From Pseudomonas lini (GTDB lineage Bacteria > Pseudomonadota > Gammaproteobacteria > Pseudomonadales > Pseudomonadaceae), in contig NZ_JAUSSR010000003.1 in assembly GCF_030812475.1 (NCBI RefSeq), forward strand, positions 372,001-436,000: 64,000 nt of DNA, given 5' to 3'. The notes under the pieces were generated by a model, which saw nothing but the letters and a program-made list of their open reading frames with translations, made no database searches and had not been told where the DNA came from. Position numbers and translations under genes: made by a program. Positions 10,384-21,043 of this stretch are shown here, in pieces; positions within the stretch are counted from its first letter, which is position 1, and each line of letters begins with the position of its first letter.

Positions 10384-11442
10384 ATGACGCAGATTTCCGA
10401 ACGCCTACTGGTTCAAGCCCACCTCGATGCCAAACAGCCCAAACCGCTGACGGCTGAAGAAGAGGCCTACTATCGCGCCGCCATTGCTGCCGAGCTCAAG
10501 GCTCAGGATGCGGTGCTGGTTGCGCATTTCTATTGCGATCCGGTGATTCAAGCCCTGGCCGAAGAAACCGGTGGCTGCGTCTCCGACTCGCTGGAGATGG
10601 CCCGCTTCGGCAATGCTCATCCGGCCAAGACCGTGGTCGTCGCCGGTGTGAAGTTCATGGGGGAGACGGCCAAGATCCTCAATCCTGAAAAGCGCGTGCT
10701 GATGCCGACCCTGGAAGCCACCTGCTCCCTGGACCTGGGTTGCCCGGTGGACGAGTTTTCGGCCTTCTGCGATCAGCACCCGGAACGCACGGTGGTGGTG
10801 TATGCCAACACCTCGGCGGCGGTCAAGGCGCGGGCGGACTGGGTGGTGACGTCCAGTTGCGCGCTGGAGATCGTCGAGAGCCTGATGGATAACGGCGAAA
10901 CCATCATCTGGGGCCCGGACAAGCATCTGGGTACCTACATCCAGCGCCAGACCGGTGCGGACATGTTGCTGTGGGACGGTGCCTGCATCGTTCACGAAGA
11001 GTTCAAGTCCAAGCAGCTCGAAGACATGAAGGCGCTGTATCCGGACGCTGCGATCCTGGTGCATCCGGAATCGCCGACCGCGGTGATCGAACTGGCAGAT
11101 GCCGTCGGTTCCACCAGTCAGCTGATCGCGGCGGCGCAAAGCCTGCCGAACAAGACGCTCATCGTCGCCACCGATCGCGGCATCTTCTACAAGATGCAGC
11201 AGTTGTGCCCGGACAAGGTCTTCATTGAAGCGCCAACGGCCGGTAACGGCGCAGCGTGCCGCAGTTGTGCACATTGCCCCTGGATGGCGATGAATACCCT
11301 TGAGCGCACGCTGAAGAGCTTGAAGGAGGGGACGAACGAGATCTTTGTCGATCCGGCGTTGATTCCGCAGGCGATTCGGCCGTTGAAGCGGATGCTCGAC
11401 TTTACCCAGGCTGCGCGGATGAAGTTGGCTGGTAACGCCTGA
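10384..11442 (+). CDS. nadA: NadA, quinolinate synthase
   Basis: [4Fe-4S] enzyme that condenses iminoaspartate with DHAP to quinolinate in de novo NAD synthesis. The 352-residue protein has the three conserved cluster cysteine regions: the [12 protein letters not shown] region, [12 protein letters not shown], and the C-terminal [17 protein letters not shown]. The [26 protein letters not shown] segment is also typical. It is monocistronic and convergent with the RDD gene; a REPIN fills the gap. Confidence 0.97.
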   Translation: MTQISERLLVQAHLDAKQPKPLTAEEEAYYRAAIAAELKAQDAVLVAHFYCDPVIQALAEETGGCVSDSLEMARFGNAHPAKTVVVAGVKFMGETAKILNPEKRVLMPTLEATCSLDLGCPVDEFSAFCDQHPERTVVVYANTSAAVKARADWVVTSSCALEIVESLMDNGETIIWGPDKHLGTYIQRQTGADMLLWDGACIVHEEFKSKQLEDMKALYPDAAILVHPESPTAVIELADAVGSTSQLIAAAQSLPNKTLIVATDRGIFYKMQQLCPDKVFIEAPTAGNGAACRSCAHCPWMAMNTLERTLKSLKEGTNEIFVDPALIPQAIRPLKRMLDFTQAARMKLAGNA

Positions 11443-11466
11443 GATCTGTCAGGCTGTTCGCAAAAC

Positions 11467-11558
11467 CTGTGGGAGCGGGCTTGCTCGCGAAAGCGGTGTG
11501 TCAGACAACGTCAAAGTCGACTGATACACCGCTTTCGCGAGCAAGCCCGCTCCCACAG
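11467..11558. repeat. REPIN (inverted REP pair), GTGGGAGCGGGCTTGC type
   Basis: Two REP arms in inverted orientation: CTGTGGGAGCGGGCTTGCTC and its complement, extended by GCGAAAGCGGTGTG and CACCGCTTTCGC, with a ~30-bp core. Almost perfect mirror symmetry. It lies between convergent nadA and the RDD gene, where it could serve as a bidirectional transcript-end structure. Confidence 0.93.
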
Positions 11559-11576
11559 TGATTTTCGATGGCTGAA

Positions 11577-12065
11577 TTATTTGGTCTTCTTCGGGATACG
11601 AACCAGCTGCGTGTCGGAATACATGTCATGCCAGCTGCGCTTGCGCTTGTCGAACAGCGACCAGAAGAATCCCAGCCCGACGCATAACAAGGATGCGATC
11701 GACACCACAAAGCGCAACAGCGCCTGCCACAGGCTGATGGAGGTGCCGTCGGCGTTTTGTACGCGGATGCCCCAGACCTGCATGCCCAGGGTCTGACCGG
11801 ACCAGGTCCAGAACTTGGCGAAGAAGCCGAACAGCACGAACAGCAGCACCGTCGACAGCAACGGGTCACCGTCCAGTGCGCCCGCTTCGGTCAGGGCGCG
11901 CATTCTGTCCTCGCCGATGACCGACATCTGAATGATCTTGTAAATGCCGCTGGTGACGATAAGCAAGGCGGTACACAGAAGGAAATCATAGAACATCGCT
12001 GCCAGGCGACGTCCCAGGCCTGCGGCGGGAAACTCGCCCTGGGGTTTGAGCAGGTGTTTCGACAT
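11577..12065 (-). CDS. RDD family membrane protein
   Basis: A 162-residue protein starting MSKHLLKPQGEFPAAGLGRRLAAMFYDF, which contains the RDD-type first-helix motif (GRRLAAMFYDFLL). Two further hydrophobic stretches follow (~62-82 VLLFVLFGFFAKFWTW and ~105-130), and a basic DKRKRSWHDMYSDTQLV tail typical of the family. Function unknown; RDD proteins have been linked to ion or solute transport in other bacteria. The start at 12065 is preferred over frames reaching into the csp terminator. Confidence 0.85.
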   Translation of the reverse strand: MSKHLLKPQGEFPAAGLGRRLAAMFYDFLLCTALLIVTSGIYKIIQMSVIGEDRMRALTEAGALDGDPLLSTVLLFVLFGFFAKFWTWSGQTLGMQVWGIRVQNADGTSISLWQALLRFVVSIASLLCVGLGFFWSLFDKRKRSWHDMYSDTQLVRIPKKTK

Positions 12066-12114
12066 GGCAGGGCTCTCGGGGAAAAAAGAAGCCATTTTAC
12101 GGATTTGTGCGCAC

Positions 12115-12149
12115 AAAAAAGCCCCTGATGTCACCATCAGGGGCTTTTT
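12115..12149 (-). terminator. Terminator downstream of the cold-shock gene
   Basis: Ten-base perfect stem GCCCCTGATG / CATCAGGGGC with a TCAC loop. On the minus strand it ends in a run of T, immediately after the csp stop. The plus-strand side also has T5, so it could work in both directions. Confidence 0.92.
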
Positions 12150-12161
12150 CGTAACAGAAGG

Positions 12162-12374
12162 TTAGGCTTCTGCCTGTACCTCGTCAGCCTGCATGCCTTT
12201 CTGGCCTTGCACAGCGACGAAAGTCACTTTCTGGCCTTCTTTCAGGCTCTTGAAGCCGTTGCCCTGGATGGCGCGGAAATGCACGAACAGATCCGGACCG
12301 CTTTCAGGAGTGATAAAACCAAAACCTTTCTCGTCGTTAAACCACTTGACGGTACCGCTCTGACGTTGGGACAT
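12162..12374 (-). CDS. Cold-shock protein (CspA family)
   Basis: A 70-residue single cold-shock domain with both RNA-binding motifs, KGFGFI (RNP1) and DLFVHF (RNP2), after GTVKWFNDE. It binds single-stranded RNA/DNA and acts as an RNA chaperone. It resembles Pseudomonas CapB/CspD proteins, but which paralogue cannot be settled here. The ~400-bp non-coding region upstream would allow a long 5' leader as in cspA. A strong terminator follows. Confidence 0.94.
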   Translation of the reverse strand: MSQRQSGTVKWFNDEKGFGFITPESGPDLFVHFRAIQGNGFKSLKEGQKVTFVAVQGQKGMQADEVQAEA

Positions 12375-12773
12375 TTCTTATTTCCTTGACGCAAAAATTA
12401 ATGACAGTCTCCTTCTCATGAAAGAGTACTGGGGCTGGTTGCAGGAGAGTAAGAAGACGTCGAACGGGATGTAGCTAACTTGTAGGCTACTGCCCAGGTC
12501 ACGATTCCAAGCGACCCATGCAAACACAGTGAACAAACTCTACGCCAACTACGGGAGAAAAAACAAGCCCTGTGAAGGCCCGGATTTACTAGGGCCGACG
12601 CGTATGGGTCGCAACTAGTGCTGGCTTATGCGTTAGAGGGGTTCAGTTGTTTTCAATCGTTATAAGGAAAGTTCATAAACGAAGCTTAAAGCTGCGTGTG
12701 CACTGTTTTATGGCGATTGCGTTACACATTAGTGCAGTGTTAACGCAATCGCGTTACTTATAGAAACAGTCAA
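12375..12773. other. Intergenic region: csp leader and gcvT 3' flank
   Basis: 399 bp without a credible gene. The half nearest csp is probably the untranslated leader and promoter. Near gcvT there is a 15/16-bp inverted repeat (12713-12752; GCGATTGCGTTACAC and its complement), overlapped by TAACGC-AATC-GCGTTA (12741-12756). No T-run follows either arm, so it is not a standard terminator. Confidence 0.6.
12713..12756. repeat. Inverted repeat with three GCGTTA half-sites
   Basis: GCGATTGCGTTACAC (12713-12727) mirrors GTGTTAACGCAATCGC (12737-12752) with one extra base. TAACGC-AATC-GCGTTA overlaps its right arm. The half-site GCGTTA/TAACGC occurs three times (12719, 12741, 12751). It may be an operator or a transcript-end structure for gcvT. 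Confidence 0.7.
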
Positions 12774-13898
12774 TCAGCCGCGGTAGTAGCGTTGTGGAAC
12801 AAATGGCATTTTGCTTACAAGCAAAGGTACCTTTTTCCCACGCACAATCGCCCATACCGGCGTATCGAGGGCGGTGTAAGCCTTGTCGAGGTAACCCATG
12901 GCCAGCGGGCCACCCAGGGTTGGACCGAAACCGCCGCTGCAAACGGCGCCAATGGTGTCACCCGCCTCGTTGACGATCTCTGCGCCTTCGCGCACGGGCG
13001 TGCGTTCCTGGGGTAACAGGCCAACGCGTTTGCGGCTGACACCGGCTTGCTGTTGAGCGAACACGGTTTCAGCGCCAGGGAACCCACCGGCCCGCGCGCC
13101 ATCGGCACGCCGTGGTTTGGAGATCGCCCACAGCAGGCTCGCCTCGATCGGGGAGGTCTCGGTGTTCATGTCGTGGCCGTAGAGGCACAGGCCGGCCTCC
13201 AGGCGCAGGGAATCGCGGGCGCCAAGGCCGATGGCGGCCACTTCGGGTTCGGCCAACAGGGCGCGAGCCAGGGTTTCGGCGTTGGCGGCCGGTACGGAAA
13301 TTTCGAACCCGTCTTCACCGGTGTAGCCCGAACGGCTGACAAAGCAATCCACTCCCAGCAGTTTTACGCGGGCGAACTGCATGAAGGTCATTTTCGCAAC
13401 TTCAGGGGCCAGGCGTGCGAGCACGGTAACAGCAGCCGGGCCTTGCAGTGCGAGCAGGGCACGCTCTTCGAACAACGGCTCGATCGTGCACTGGTCGCCG
13501 ATGTGCTGTCGCAGATGCGCCAGGTCCTGATCCTTGCAGGCGGCGTTGACCACCAGGAACAGCTCGTCGTCACCCAGGTTGGCGACCATCAGGTCGTCGA
13601 GAATGCCCCCGGTCTCGTTGGTAAACATTGCGTAACGCTGCATGCCCACCGGCAGGTCGATGATGTCCACCGGCACCAGTGTTTCCAGGGCTTTGGCGGC
13701 ATTGGCGCCGGTCAGGCGGATCTGGCCCATGTGCGAGACATCGAACAACCCGGCCTGCTCACGGGTGTGCTGGTGTTCTTTCATCACGCCCAGTGGATAT
13801 TGCACCGGCATGTCATAGCCGGCGAACGGCACCATGCGCGCGCCGAGTTCGATGTGCAATGCGTGCAGCGGAGTTTTCTGCAATTGTTCGGTGGACAT
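12774..13898 (-). CDS. gcvT: GcvT, glycine cleavage T-protein (aminomethyltransferase)
   Basis: Transfers the methylene group from the H-protein aminomethyl-lipoyl arm to THF, releasing ammonia. The 374-residue protein shows the N-terminal folate-binding motifs ([25 protein letters not shown]) and the C-terminal [10 protein letters not shown] and [12 protein letters not shown] signatures. Start at [11 protein letters not shown] (13898); the frame continues upstream into sdaA but conservation begins here. It is the last gene of the gcvH-gcvP-sdaA-gcvT operon, 38 bp after sdaA. Confidence 0.95.
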   Translation of the reverse strand: MSTEQLQKTPLHALHIELGARMVPFAGYDMPVQYPLGVMKEHQHTREQAGLFDVSHMGQIRLTGANAAKALETLVPVDIIDLPVGMQRYAMFTNETGGILDDLMVANLGDDELFLVVNAACKDQDLAHLRQHIGDQCTIEPLFEERALLALQGPAAVTVLARLAPEVAKMTFMQFARVKLLGVDCFVSRSGYTGEDGFEISVPAANAETLARALLAEPEVAAIGLGARDSLRLEAGLCLYGHDMNTETSPIEASLLWAISKPRRADGARAGGFPGAETVFAQQQAGVSRKRVGLLPQERTPVREGAEIVNEAGDTIGAVCSGGFGPTLGGPLAMGYLDKAYTALDTPVWAIVRGKKVPLLVSKMPFVPQRYYRG

Positions 13899-13936
13899 AT
13901 TCAGTTCCTGAAAAAGTGTGCGGATGCGCGTGAGCG

Positions 13937-15313
<1,377 letters not shown>

Positions 15314-15375
15314 GAGTTGTTCTCCGGTTTCCTTGTTATAGAGGGTCAGCATCAACCTTGAGTGAAACTCGATTT

Positions 15376-15466
15376 TGTAGGCGCTGGCTTGTCAGCGAAG
15401 GCGGTGTGTCAGGCAACATTTGTGTCGGCTGATATTCCGTCTTCGCTGGCAAGCCAGCGCCTACAG
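15376..15466. repeat. REPIN, TAGGCGCTGGCTTG type, between gcvP and sdaA
   Basis: Inverted pair: TGTAGGCGCTGGCTTGTCAG and, at the right, CTGGCAAGCCAGCGCCTACA, flanked inside by GCGAAGGCGGTGTGTCAG and its partner. It lies inside the gcv operon, in the gap where glyA sits in P. aeruginosa. Confidence 0.9.
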
Positions 15467-15514
15467 GGGATATGCGGTGTACTTGAGTGGGGCGGATTGC
15501 CGCCCCACACAGGT

Positions 15515-18367
15515 TTAAGCGTAGCTTTCGATCGACGGGCAGGCGCAAACCAGGTTGCGATCACCAAACACATTGTCGACCCGGCCGACCGGTGGCCAGT
15601 ACTTGCCTTCGATCAGCGACGCGACCGGGTATACCGCTTGCTCGCGGCTGTACGGGTGCGTCCACTCGCCCACCAGCTCCGCCGCGGTGTGCGGGGCGTT
15701 TTTCAGCGGGTTGTCGTCTTTGTCCAGGGTGCCGTTTTCCACCGCGCGGATTTCTTCGCGGATGCGGATCATGGCGTCGCAGAAGCGGTCCAGTTCTTCC
15801 CTGGATTCGCTTTCGGTCGGCTCGATCATCAGCGTGCCGGCGACCGGGAAGGACATGGTCGGGGCATGGAAGCCGAAGTCGATCAGGCGCTTGGCGACGT
15901 CATCGACGCTGATGCCGCTGCTGTCTTTCAACGGACGCAGGTCGAGGATACATTCGTGCGCCACCAGACCGTTGCTGCCGGTGTACAGCACAGGGTAGTG
16001 CTCTTCCAGGCGACGGGAAATGTAGTTGGCATTGAGGATCGCCAGTTGCGAAGCACGCTTGAGGCCAGCGCCGCCCATCATCCGGATGTACATCCAGGTG
16101 ATCGGCAGAATGCTCGCGCTGCCGAACGGGGCGGCGCAGACCGCGCCTTCCTTGCGTTCCATCTGGGCGTGGCCCGGCAGGAACGGGGTCAGGTGCGACT
16201 TGACGCCGATCGGGCCGACGCCCGGGCCGCCACCGCCATGGGGGATGCAGAAGGTCTTGTGCAGGTTCAGGTGCGACACGTCGCCGCCGAACTTGCCCGG
16301 TGCGCAGAGGCCGACCATGGCGTTCATGTTGGCGCCGTCGATGTACACCTGGCCACCGTGGTCGTGAATGATGCCGCAGATTTCACGGATGCCTTCTTCG
16401 AACACGCCGTGGGTCGAAGGATAGGTGATCATCAACGCCGCGAGATGCTCGCGGTGCTCGATGGCCTTGGCCCGCAGGTCTTCGATGTCGACGTTACCGC
16501 GGGCATCGCAGGCGGTCACGACCACACGCATGCCGGCCATGTTGGCGGTGGCCGGGTTGGTGCCGTGGGCGGACGACGGGATCAGGCAGATGTCGCGACG
16601 GTCTTCGCCACGGCTCTGATGGTAGGCACGGATCGCCAGCAGGCCAGCGTATTCCCCTTGGGAACCGGCGTTCGGTTGCAGCGAGATCGAGTCGTAACCG
16701 GTGGCGGCGCAGAGCATCGCTTCCAGCTCGTCAGTCAGTTGCTGATAGCCAGCGCTTTGCCCAGCCGGAGCGAACGGGTGCAGGGCGCCGAATTCGGCCC
16801 AGGTCACCGGGATCATTTCGCTGGCGGCGTTGAGTTTCATGGTGCACGAACCCAGCGGGATCATGGTGCGATCCAGGGCCAGGTCCTTGTCGGCGAGCTT
16901 GCGCAGGTAGCGCATCAGCTCGGTTTCGGAGTGATAACGGTTGAACACCGGATGGCTGAGAATCGGCGACTGGCGAACCAGGGCCGCCGGGAGGGTGCTT
17001 TGTACGGAGGCGGCGAGGGCGGCGAAGTCCGGCAGCGCTTTGCCGTCAGCCAGCATGGCCCAAAGGGTTTCCACATCAGCCTGGCTGGTGGTTTCGTCGA
17101 GGGACAGGCCCAGACGTTCGCCATCGATTACTCGCAGATTGATCTGCTGCGCACGCGCCTGGTCGTGCAGTTTTGCGGTGTTGGCGCCGGTATTCAGCGT
17201 CAGGGTGTCGAAGAAGCTGGCTTGCTCGACGCTCAGGCCCAATGCGCTCAAGCCTTGGGCAAGAATCGCAGTCAGGTGATGCACGCGCTTGGCGATCTGG
17301 GTCAGGCCTTTCGAGCCGTGGTACACGGCGTACATGCTGGCGATGTTGGCCAGCAGCACCTGGGCGGTGCAGATGTTGCTGGTGGCTTTCTCGCGGCGGA
17401 TATGTTGCTCGCGGGTTTGCATGGCCAGGCGCAGGGCCGGCTTGCCGAAGCGGTCCACGGAGACGCCGACCAGACGGCCCGGCATGTCGCGCTTGAACGC
17501 ATCCTTGGTGGAGAAGTACGCCGCGTGCGGGCCACCGAAACCCAGTGGCACGCCAAAGCGTTGCGCACTGCCGATGGCCACGTCGGCACCGAATTCGCCA
17601 GGCGGGGTCAGCAGGGTCAGGGCCAGCAGGTCCGCGGCGACCGCGACCAAGGCGTTGGCCGCGTGGAAGCGCTCGGTCAGTTCGCGGTAGTCGAACACAT
17701 CGCCGTTGCTCGCCGGGTATTGCAGCAGGGCGCCGAAAAACGGCGTCACGTCAGTCAGTTGTTGCTCGTCGCCGACCACCACGTCTATGCCCAGCGGCTC
17801 GGCACGGGTGCGCAGCACGTCGAGGGTTTGCGGGTGGCAATGCACGGAGGCGAAGAACGCGTGGCTGCCCTTGTTCTTGCTCAGGCGTTTGCAGAAGGTC
17901 ATGGCTTCGGCGGCGGCGGTGGCTTCGTCGAGCAGCGAGGCGTTAGCGATGGGCAGGCCGGTCAGGTCGCTGATCAGCGTCTGGAAGTTCAGCAGCGCTT
18001 CGAGACGGCCTTGGGAAATTTCCGGTTGGTACGGGGTGTAGGCGGTGTACCAGGCCGGGTTTTCCAGCAGGTTGCGCAGGATCGGCGACGGCGTGTGAGT
18101 GCCGTAGTAGCCCTGGCCGATGTAGGTCTTGAACAGCTGGTTCTTGCCAGCGATGGATTTGATCAAGGCCAGGGCATCGGCTTCGCTCAAGCCGTCGTCC
18201 ATGCCGAGCACGCTGGTGCCTTTGATGCTTTCTGGAATCACGCTGGCGCTCAGGGCTTCGAGAGAATCGAAACCGAGGCTGTTGAGCATGGCTTGCTCGT
18301 CGCCTGCGCGCGGGCCGATGTGGCGGGCGACGAATTCGTTGGCGGTCGTAAGGTTTACTTGAGTCAT
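15515..18367 (-). CDS. gcvP: GcvP, glycine dehydrogenase (decarboxylating) P-protein
   Basis: PLP enzyme that decarboxylates glycine and loads the aminomethyl group onto lipoyl-GcvH. The 950-residue protein has the fused alpha-beta arrangement: N-terminal half starting [17 protein letters not shown] with [20 protein letters not shown], and C-terminal half with the PLP-lysine motif [14 protein letters not shown] followed by the glycine-rich [10 protein letters not shown]. It begins 11 bp after gcvH. A long open frame on the opposite strand is a codon-bias artefact. Confidence 0.97.
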   Translation of the reverse strand: MTQVNLTTANEFVARHIGPRAGDEQAMLNSLGFDSLEALSASVIPESIKGTSVLGMDDGLSEADALALIKSIAGKNQLFKTYIGQGYYGTHTPSPILRNLLENPAWYTAYTPYQPEISQGRLEALLNFQTLISDLTGLPIANASLLDEATAAAEAMTFCKRLSKNKGSHAFFASVHCHPQTLDVLRTRAEPLGIDVVVGDEQQLTDVTPFFGALLQYPASNGDVFDYRELTERFHAANALVAVAADLLALTLLTPPGEFGADVAIGSAQRFGVPLGFGGPHAAYFSTKDAFKRDMPGRLVGVSVDRFGKPALRLAMQTREQHIRREKATSNICTAQVLLANIASMYAVYHGSKGLTQIAKRVHHLTAILAQGLSALGLSVEQASFFDTLTLNTGANTAKLHDQARAQQINLRVIDGERLGLSLDETTSQADVETLWAMLADGKALPDFAALAASVQSTLPAALVRQSPILSHPVFNRYHSETELMRYLRKLADKDLALDRTMIPLGSCTMKLNAASEMIPVTWAEFGALHPFAPAGQSAGYQQLTDELEAMLCAATGYDSISLQPNAGSQGEYAGLLAIRAYHQSRGEDRRDICLIPSSAHGTNPATANMAGMRVVVTACDARGNVDIEDLRAKAIEHREHLAALMITYPSTHGVFEEGIREICGIIHDHGGQVYIDGANMNAMVGLCAPGKFGGDVSHLNLHKTFCIPHGGGGPGVGPIGVKSHLTPFLPGHAQMERKEGAVCAAPFGSASILPITWMYIRMMGGAGLKRASQLAILNANYISRRLEEHYPVLYTGSNGLVAHECILDLRPLKDSSGISVDDVAKRLIDFGFHAPTMSFPVAGTLMIEPTESESREELDRFCDAMIRIREEIRAVENGTLDKDDNPLKNAPHTAAELVGEWTHPYSREQAVYPVASLIEGKYWPPVGRVDNVFGDRNLVCACPSIESYA

Positions 18368-18378
18368 GGCAGCGCTCC

Positions 18379-18756
18379 TCAGGCTTGGGCGTTGATCAGG
18401 CGGTCGTAGGCGTCCTGATCCAGCAGTTGGCCGACTGCCGAGGCGTCGGTTGGCTTGAAGCGGAAGAACCAGCCTTCGCCCAGCGGATCTTCGTTGACCA
18501 GTTCAGGGCTGCTGTCGAGGGCCGGGTTCACTTCCAACACTTCACCGTCGAGTGGCATATACACACCGCTGGCGGCTTTCACCGATTCCACGGTGGCAGC
18601 TTCAGCGCCTTTGTCGTAGGACTGCAGCTCAGGCAGTTGTACGAAAACCACGTCGCCCAGGGCATTTTGCGCGAAAGCGGTGATGCCAACTGTGACGCTA
18701 CCGTCAGCTTCGGTGCGCAGCCATTCGTGATCTTCAGTAAAACGCAATTCGCTCAT
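18379..18756 (-). CDS. gcvH: GcvH, lipoyl-carrier H-protein
   Basis: Shuttles the aminomethyl intermediate between P-, T- and L-proteins on a swinging lipoyl arm. The 125-residue protein starts [14 protein letters not shown] and carries the lipoylation site ESVKAAS with Lys60. AGGAG precedes the ATG by six bases. It is first in the operon, about 75 bases downstream of a sigma-54 promoter. Confidence 0.96.
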   Translation of the reverse strand: MSELRFTEDHEWLRTEADGSVTVGITAFAQNALGDVVFVQLPELQSYDKGAEAATVESVKAASGVYMPLDGEVLEVNPALDSSPELVNEDPLGEGWFFRFKPTDASAVGQLLDQDAYDRLINAQA

Positions 18757-18838
18757 GGAAACTCCTAAGGGGCCAGACTCGTCTGGTGGACGCGGTGGTG
18801 AATGCCGGGGCAATGCCCTGTTTTATGAGTGGTTACTA

Positions 18839-18854
18839 AGCAAATTTGCTGCCA
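18839..18854 (-). promoter_or_regulatory. Sigma-54 (-24/-12) promoter of gcvHP-sdaA-gcvT
   Basis: On the minus strand the sequence reads TGGCAGCAAATTTGCT, against consensus TGGCACG-N4-TTGC. GG and GC are separated by the required ten bases. Transcription would start near 18828, giving a leader of ~70 nt before gcvH. Confidence 0.85.
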
Positions 18855-18918
18855 ACCTTGTTTATTCTTTACAAATCAATGAGTTATGTAATTTTGTGGG
18901 GCAAGGTTGTTCTGCAGC

Positions 18919-18936
18919 CGTAGCGAAATCGCTACA
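18919..18936. promoter_or_regulatory. GcsR-type operator, site A
   Basis: CGTAGCG-AAAT-CGCTACA, matching the TGTAACG-N4-CGTTCCG pattern reported for GcsR; close to a perfect palindrome. Confidence 0.65.
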
Positions 18937-18999
18937 GTAGGAGGCGAAGAAAAAAGTTTAGGTGGATCAAAGCCTTGCGCAGTGGCGATCAGAGAAGGG

Positions 19000-19017
19000 T
19001 GTAGCGATATCGTTCCA
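19000..19017. promoter_or_regulatory. GcsR-type operator, site B
   Basis: TGTAGCG-ATAT-CGTTCCA, differing from TGTAACG-N4-CGTTCCG at two positions. It starts exactly 19 bp from site C, about two helical turns. Confidence 0.72.
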
Positions 19018-19018
19018 C

Positions 19019-19036
19019 TGTAGCGCTTTCCGTACA
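19019..19036. promoter_or_regulatory. GcsR-type operator, site C
   Basis: TGTAGCG-CTTT-CCGTACA, the third copy, in tandem with site B and in the same orientation. Confidence 0.68.
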
Positions 19037-19081
19037 GGTGGAGGTCGCTTTTGAAGCGGTTTTATTGGCTGGACACAAAAC

Positions 19082-19173
19082 CTGTGGGAGCGAGCCTGCT
19101 CGCGAAGAGGATGCGTCAATCGACATTAATGTTGGCTGATACACCGCTTTCGCGAGCAGGCTCGCTCCCACAG
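19082..19173. repeat. REPIN, GTGGGAGCGAGCCTGC type
   Basis: Inverted pair CTGTGGGAGCGAGCCTGCTC and its complement around a ~40-bp core containing CTGATACACCGCTTTCGCG. It sits just downstream of the gcsR stop, upstream of the operators. Confidence 0.9.
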
Positions 19174-19208
19174 GGGTTTTGTATGGGGAATGGATTGGAT
19201 TCTCAGGC

Positions 19209-20717
19209 TTACGGCTTATTGGGAATCCCGTATTTGCGCAACCGATGGGCAATCGCGGTGTGGGAGGTTTGCAGTCGACTGGCCAGTTGGCGAGTGGAGG
19301 GGTAACTGACATAGAGTTTTTCCAGCAGCGTCTTCTCGAACTCTTCCATGGCTTGCTCGAGGCTGTCGACCTCGCTGTCGCTCTGACGCGCCACGGAGGT
19401 GCCGGCGATGTCCAGATCGCCGATGTCCACCAGGCTGCTTTCGCAAATCGCTGCGGCACGGAAGATCACGTTCTGCAGTTGCCGCACGTTGCCCGGCCAG
19501 CGGTTGCCCAGCAATGCCGGATAGGTCCCCGGCGCCAGGCGGCAGACCGGGCGCTGGATCTGCGCGCAGGCCTGCTGCATGAAATAGCGCGCCAGCAGCA
19601 GGATGTCCTGGCCGCGCTCGCGTAGCGGCGGGACTTCGACGTTCAGGACGTTGAGGCGATAGAACAAGTCTTCGCGGAACGAACCTTCGCCGACCATTTT
19701 TTCCAGGTCCCGATGGGTCGCGCTGAGGATCCGCACGTTGACCTTGACCTCACGATCACCCCCCACACGGCGGAAGCTGCCGTCGTTGAGGAAACGCAAT
19801 AATTTCGCCTGCAAGTAAGGCGACATCTCGCCGATCTCATCGAGAAATACCGTGCCCTGGTTAGCCAGTTCCATCAGCCCCGGCTTACCGCCCCGCTGTG
19901 CGCCGGTGAACGCGCCGGGGGCGTAGCCGAAGAGTTCGCTTTCGGCGAGGTTCTCCGGCAATGCCGCGCAGTTCAGCGCCAGGAACGGTGAACTGTGCCG
20001 GGCACTGATGGCGTGACAGGCGCGGGCCACCAGTTCTTTGCCGGTGCCGGTTTCACCCTGGATCAACAAGGGCGCATCGAGGGCCGCAACCCGTTGGGCG
20101 CGGGCCTTGAGCGTGCGAATCGTCGGGGACTCTCCCAGCAACGAATCGAAACCCTCGGCATGGTCGTGATGCAGTGCCGAGAGGCGTTCGCCGATGCGGT
20201 TCGGTTGATACAGCGTGAGCAGGGCGCCGGCGTCGGTGATGGGTGTGGCGTCCAGCAACAGGGTCTGGCCATTGACGGTGATCTCGCGCAGCGGCAAGCG
20301 AAAGCCGTTTTCCAGCAAGGTATCCAGCAGTGACGCGTCGGCGAAGAGATCGGCGACGCTTTCGCCGGCCGGTTCCCGACCGTAAAGGGCGATCAACGCC
20401 GGATTGGCCAGCAACACCTTGCCGGCGCTGTCCAGCGCCAGCACCGGGTCGGTCATCGCCGCGAGCAAGGCGTCGAGCTGCAAGTGCCGACGCTGCCCGG
20501 GAAGGATGTCGACCACCGTCACCGCCTGCACGCCGCGTACGCTGAACAGCGCATCGCGCAATTCTTCGAGGACTTCCGGGCTCAGGGTCGGGGCGTCGAT
20601 ATACACGTTGGGCGGCACCATTTCCACCGCATCCAGGTTGAGATTGCGCCCACCGAGCAAGGCCAGGACTTCCTGGGTAATGCCGACGCGGTCGATGAAG
20701 CTGACGTGGATACGCAT
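19209..20717 (-). CDS. gcsR: GcsR, TyrR-like sigma-54 activator of the glycine cleavage operon
   Basis: Enhancer-binding protein that in P. aeruginosa activates gcv2 in response to glycine. The 502-residue protein has an N-terminal ACT-like domain (~1-70), a PAS domain (~78-185), an AAA+ domain (~200-430) with Walker A GETGTGKE, the sigma-54 contact loop GAFTGA and Walker B TVFLDEIGEM, and a TyrR-type helix-turn-helix at the end (~460-500, STRQLASRLQTSHTAIAHRL). It lies directly upstream of gcvH, with matching operators in between. Alternative: PhhR-like; the neighbourhood decides for GcsR. Confidence 0.92.
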   Translation of the reverse strand: MRIHVSFIDRVGITQEVLALLGGRNLNLDAVEMVPPNVYIDAPTLSPEVLEELRDALFSVRGVQAVTVVDILPGQRRHLQLDALLAAMTDPVLALDSAGKVLLANPALIALYGREPAGESVADLFADASLLDTLLENGFRLPLREITVNGQTLLLDATPITDAGALLTLYQPNRIGERLSALHHDHAEGFDSLLGESPTIRTLKARAQRVAALDAPLLIQGETGTGKELVARACHAISARHSSPFLALNCAALPENLAESELFGYAPGAFTGAQRGGKPGLMELANQGTVFLDEIGEMSPYLQAKLLRFLNDGSFRRVGGDREVKVNVRILSATHRDLEKMVGEGSFREDLFYRLNVLNVEVPPLRERGQDILLLARYFMQQACAQIQRPVCRLAPGTYPALLGNRWPGNVRQLQNVIFRAAAICESSLVDIGDLDIAGTSVARQSDSEVDSLEQAMEEFEKTLLEKLYVSYPSTRQLASRLQTSHTAIAHRLRKYGIPNKP

Positions 20718-20858
20718 GGGGCGGTTCTTGGTTCTGGAGTGCGGAGGGTGGCAAGTATGCCTTGGCGCGGGCCAATGATGAAATCCTGCGCAGGACTTCA
20801 GGGTGCAGAACGCTGGACCTGTGGACGCTTGCTGTTCCTTTGCCGTTCAGTCAAGGAA

Positions 20859-20974
20859 CTGTAGGAGCGAGCTTGCTCCGGGCGGCGTTCCGAAGAAAAA
20901 CTCGAAGCCGCCGCGGGGTATCAGGTTTGTCGCGTTATCGTTAACGAACATCGCGAGCAAGCTCGCTCCCACAG
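20859..20974. repeat. REPIN with 15-bp insertion variant in its left arm
   Basis: Left arm CTGTAGGAGCGAGCTTGCTC is followed by the 15-base block CGGGCGGCGTTCCGA (20879-20893); right arm is the regular CATCGCGAGCAAGCTCGCTC. The core contains TATCGTTAACGA. The same 15-base block, in complement, is in three other REPINs here. Confidence 0.88.
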
Positions 20975-21006
20975 TTGACCGAGTTGTCACGACGGACGCG
21001 GACTAA

Positions 21007-21034
21007 TGTGGGAGCGGGCTTGCTCGCGAAGGGG
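21007..21034. repeat. Solitary REP arm
   Basis: TGTGGGAGCGGGCTTGCTCG followed by CGAAGGGG, without a partner arm; it lies ten bases before the stop of the CoA-transferase gene. Confidence 0.85.
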
Positions 21035-21043
21035 CCGGTATCG

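Larger units (their letters stand above)
18757..19208. other. Regulatory region between gcsR and gcvH
   Basis: 452 bp. Reading towards gcvH on the minus strand it holds a REPIN (19082-19173), two adjacent GcsR-type operators (19019-19036 and 19000-19017), a third (18919-18936), then a -24/-12 promoter (18839-18854). The layout is that of an enhancer-dependent sigma-54 promoter. Confidence 0.8.
20718..21043. other. Intergenic region with REP elements
   Basis: 326 bp between the gcsR start and the CoA-transferase stop. It contains a full REPIN (20859-20974) and a solitary REP arm (21007-21034). The gcsR promoter must lie in 20718-20858; no canonical -35/-10 is obvious. Confidence 0.6.

Noticed and set aside
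15362..18409. 1015-residue open frame on the plus strand opposite gcvP
   Set aside because: Mirror of gcvP codon bias. The minus-strand protein has every P-protein motif, and the plus-strand product resembles nothing.
18757..19208. Glycine riboswitch before gcvH
   Set aside because: No tandem aptamer-like conserved core is seen; the region is explained by GcsR sites and a sigma-54 promoter.
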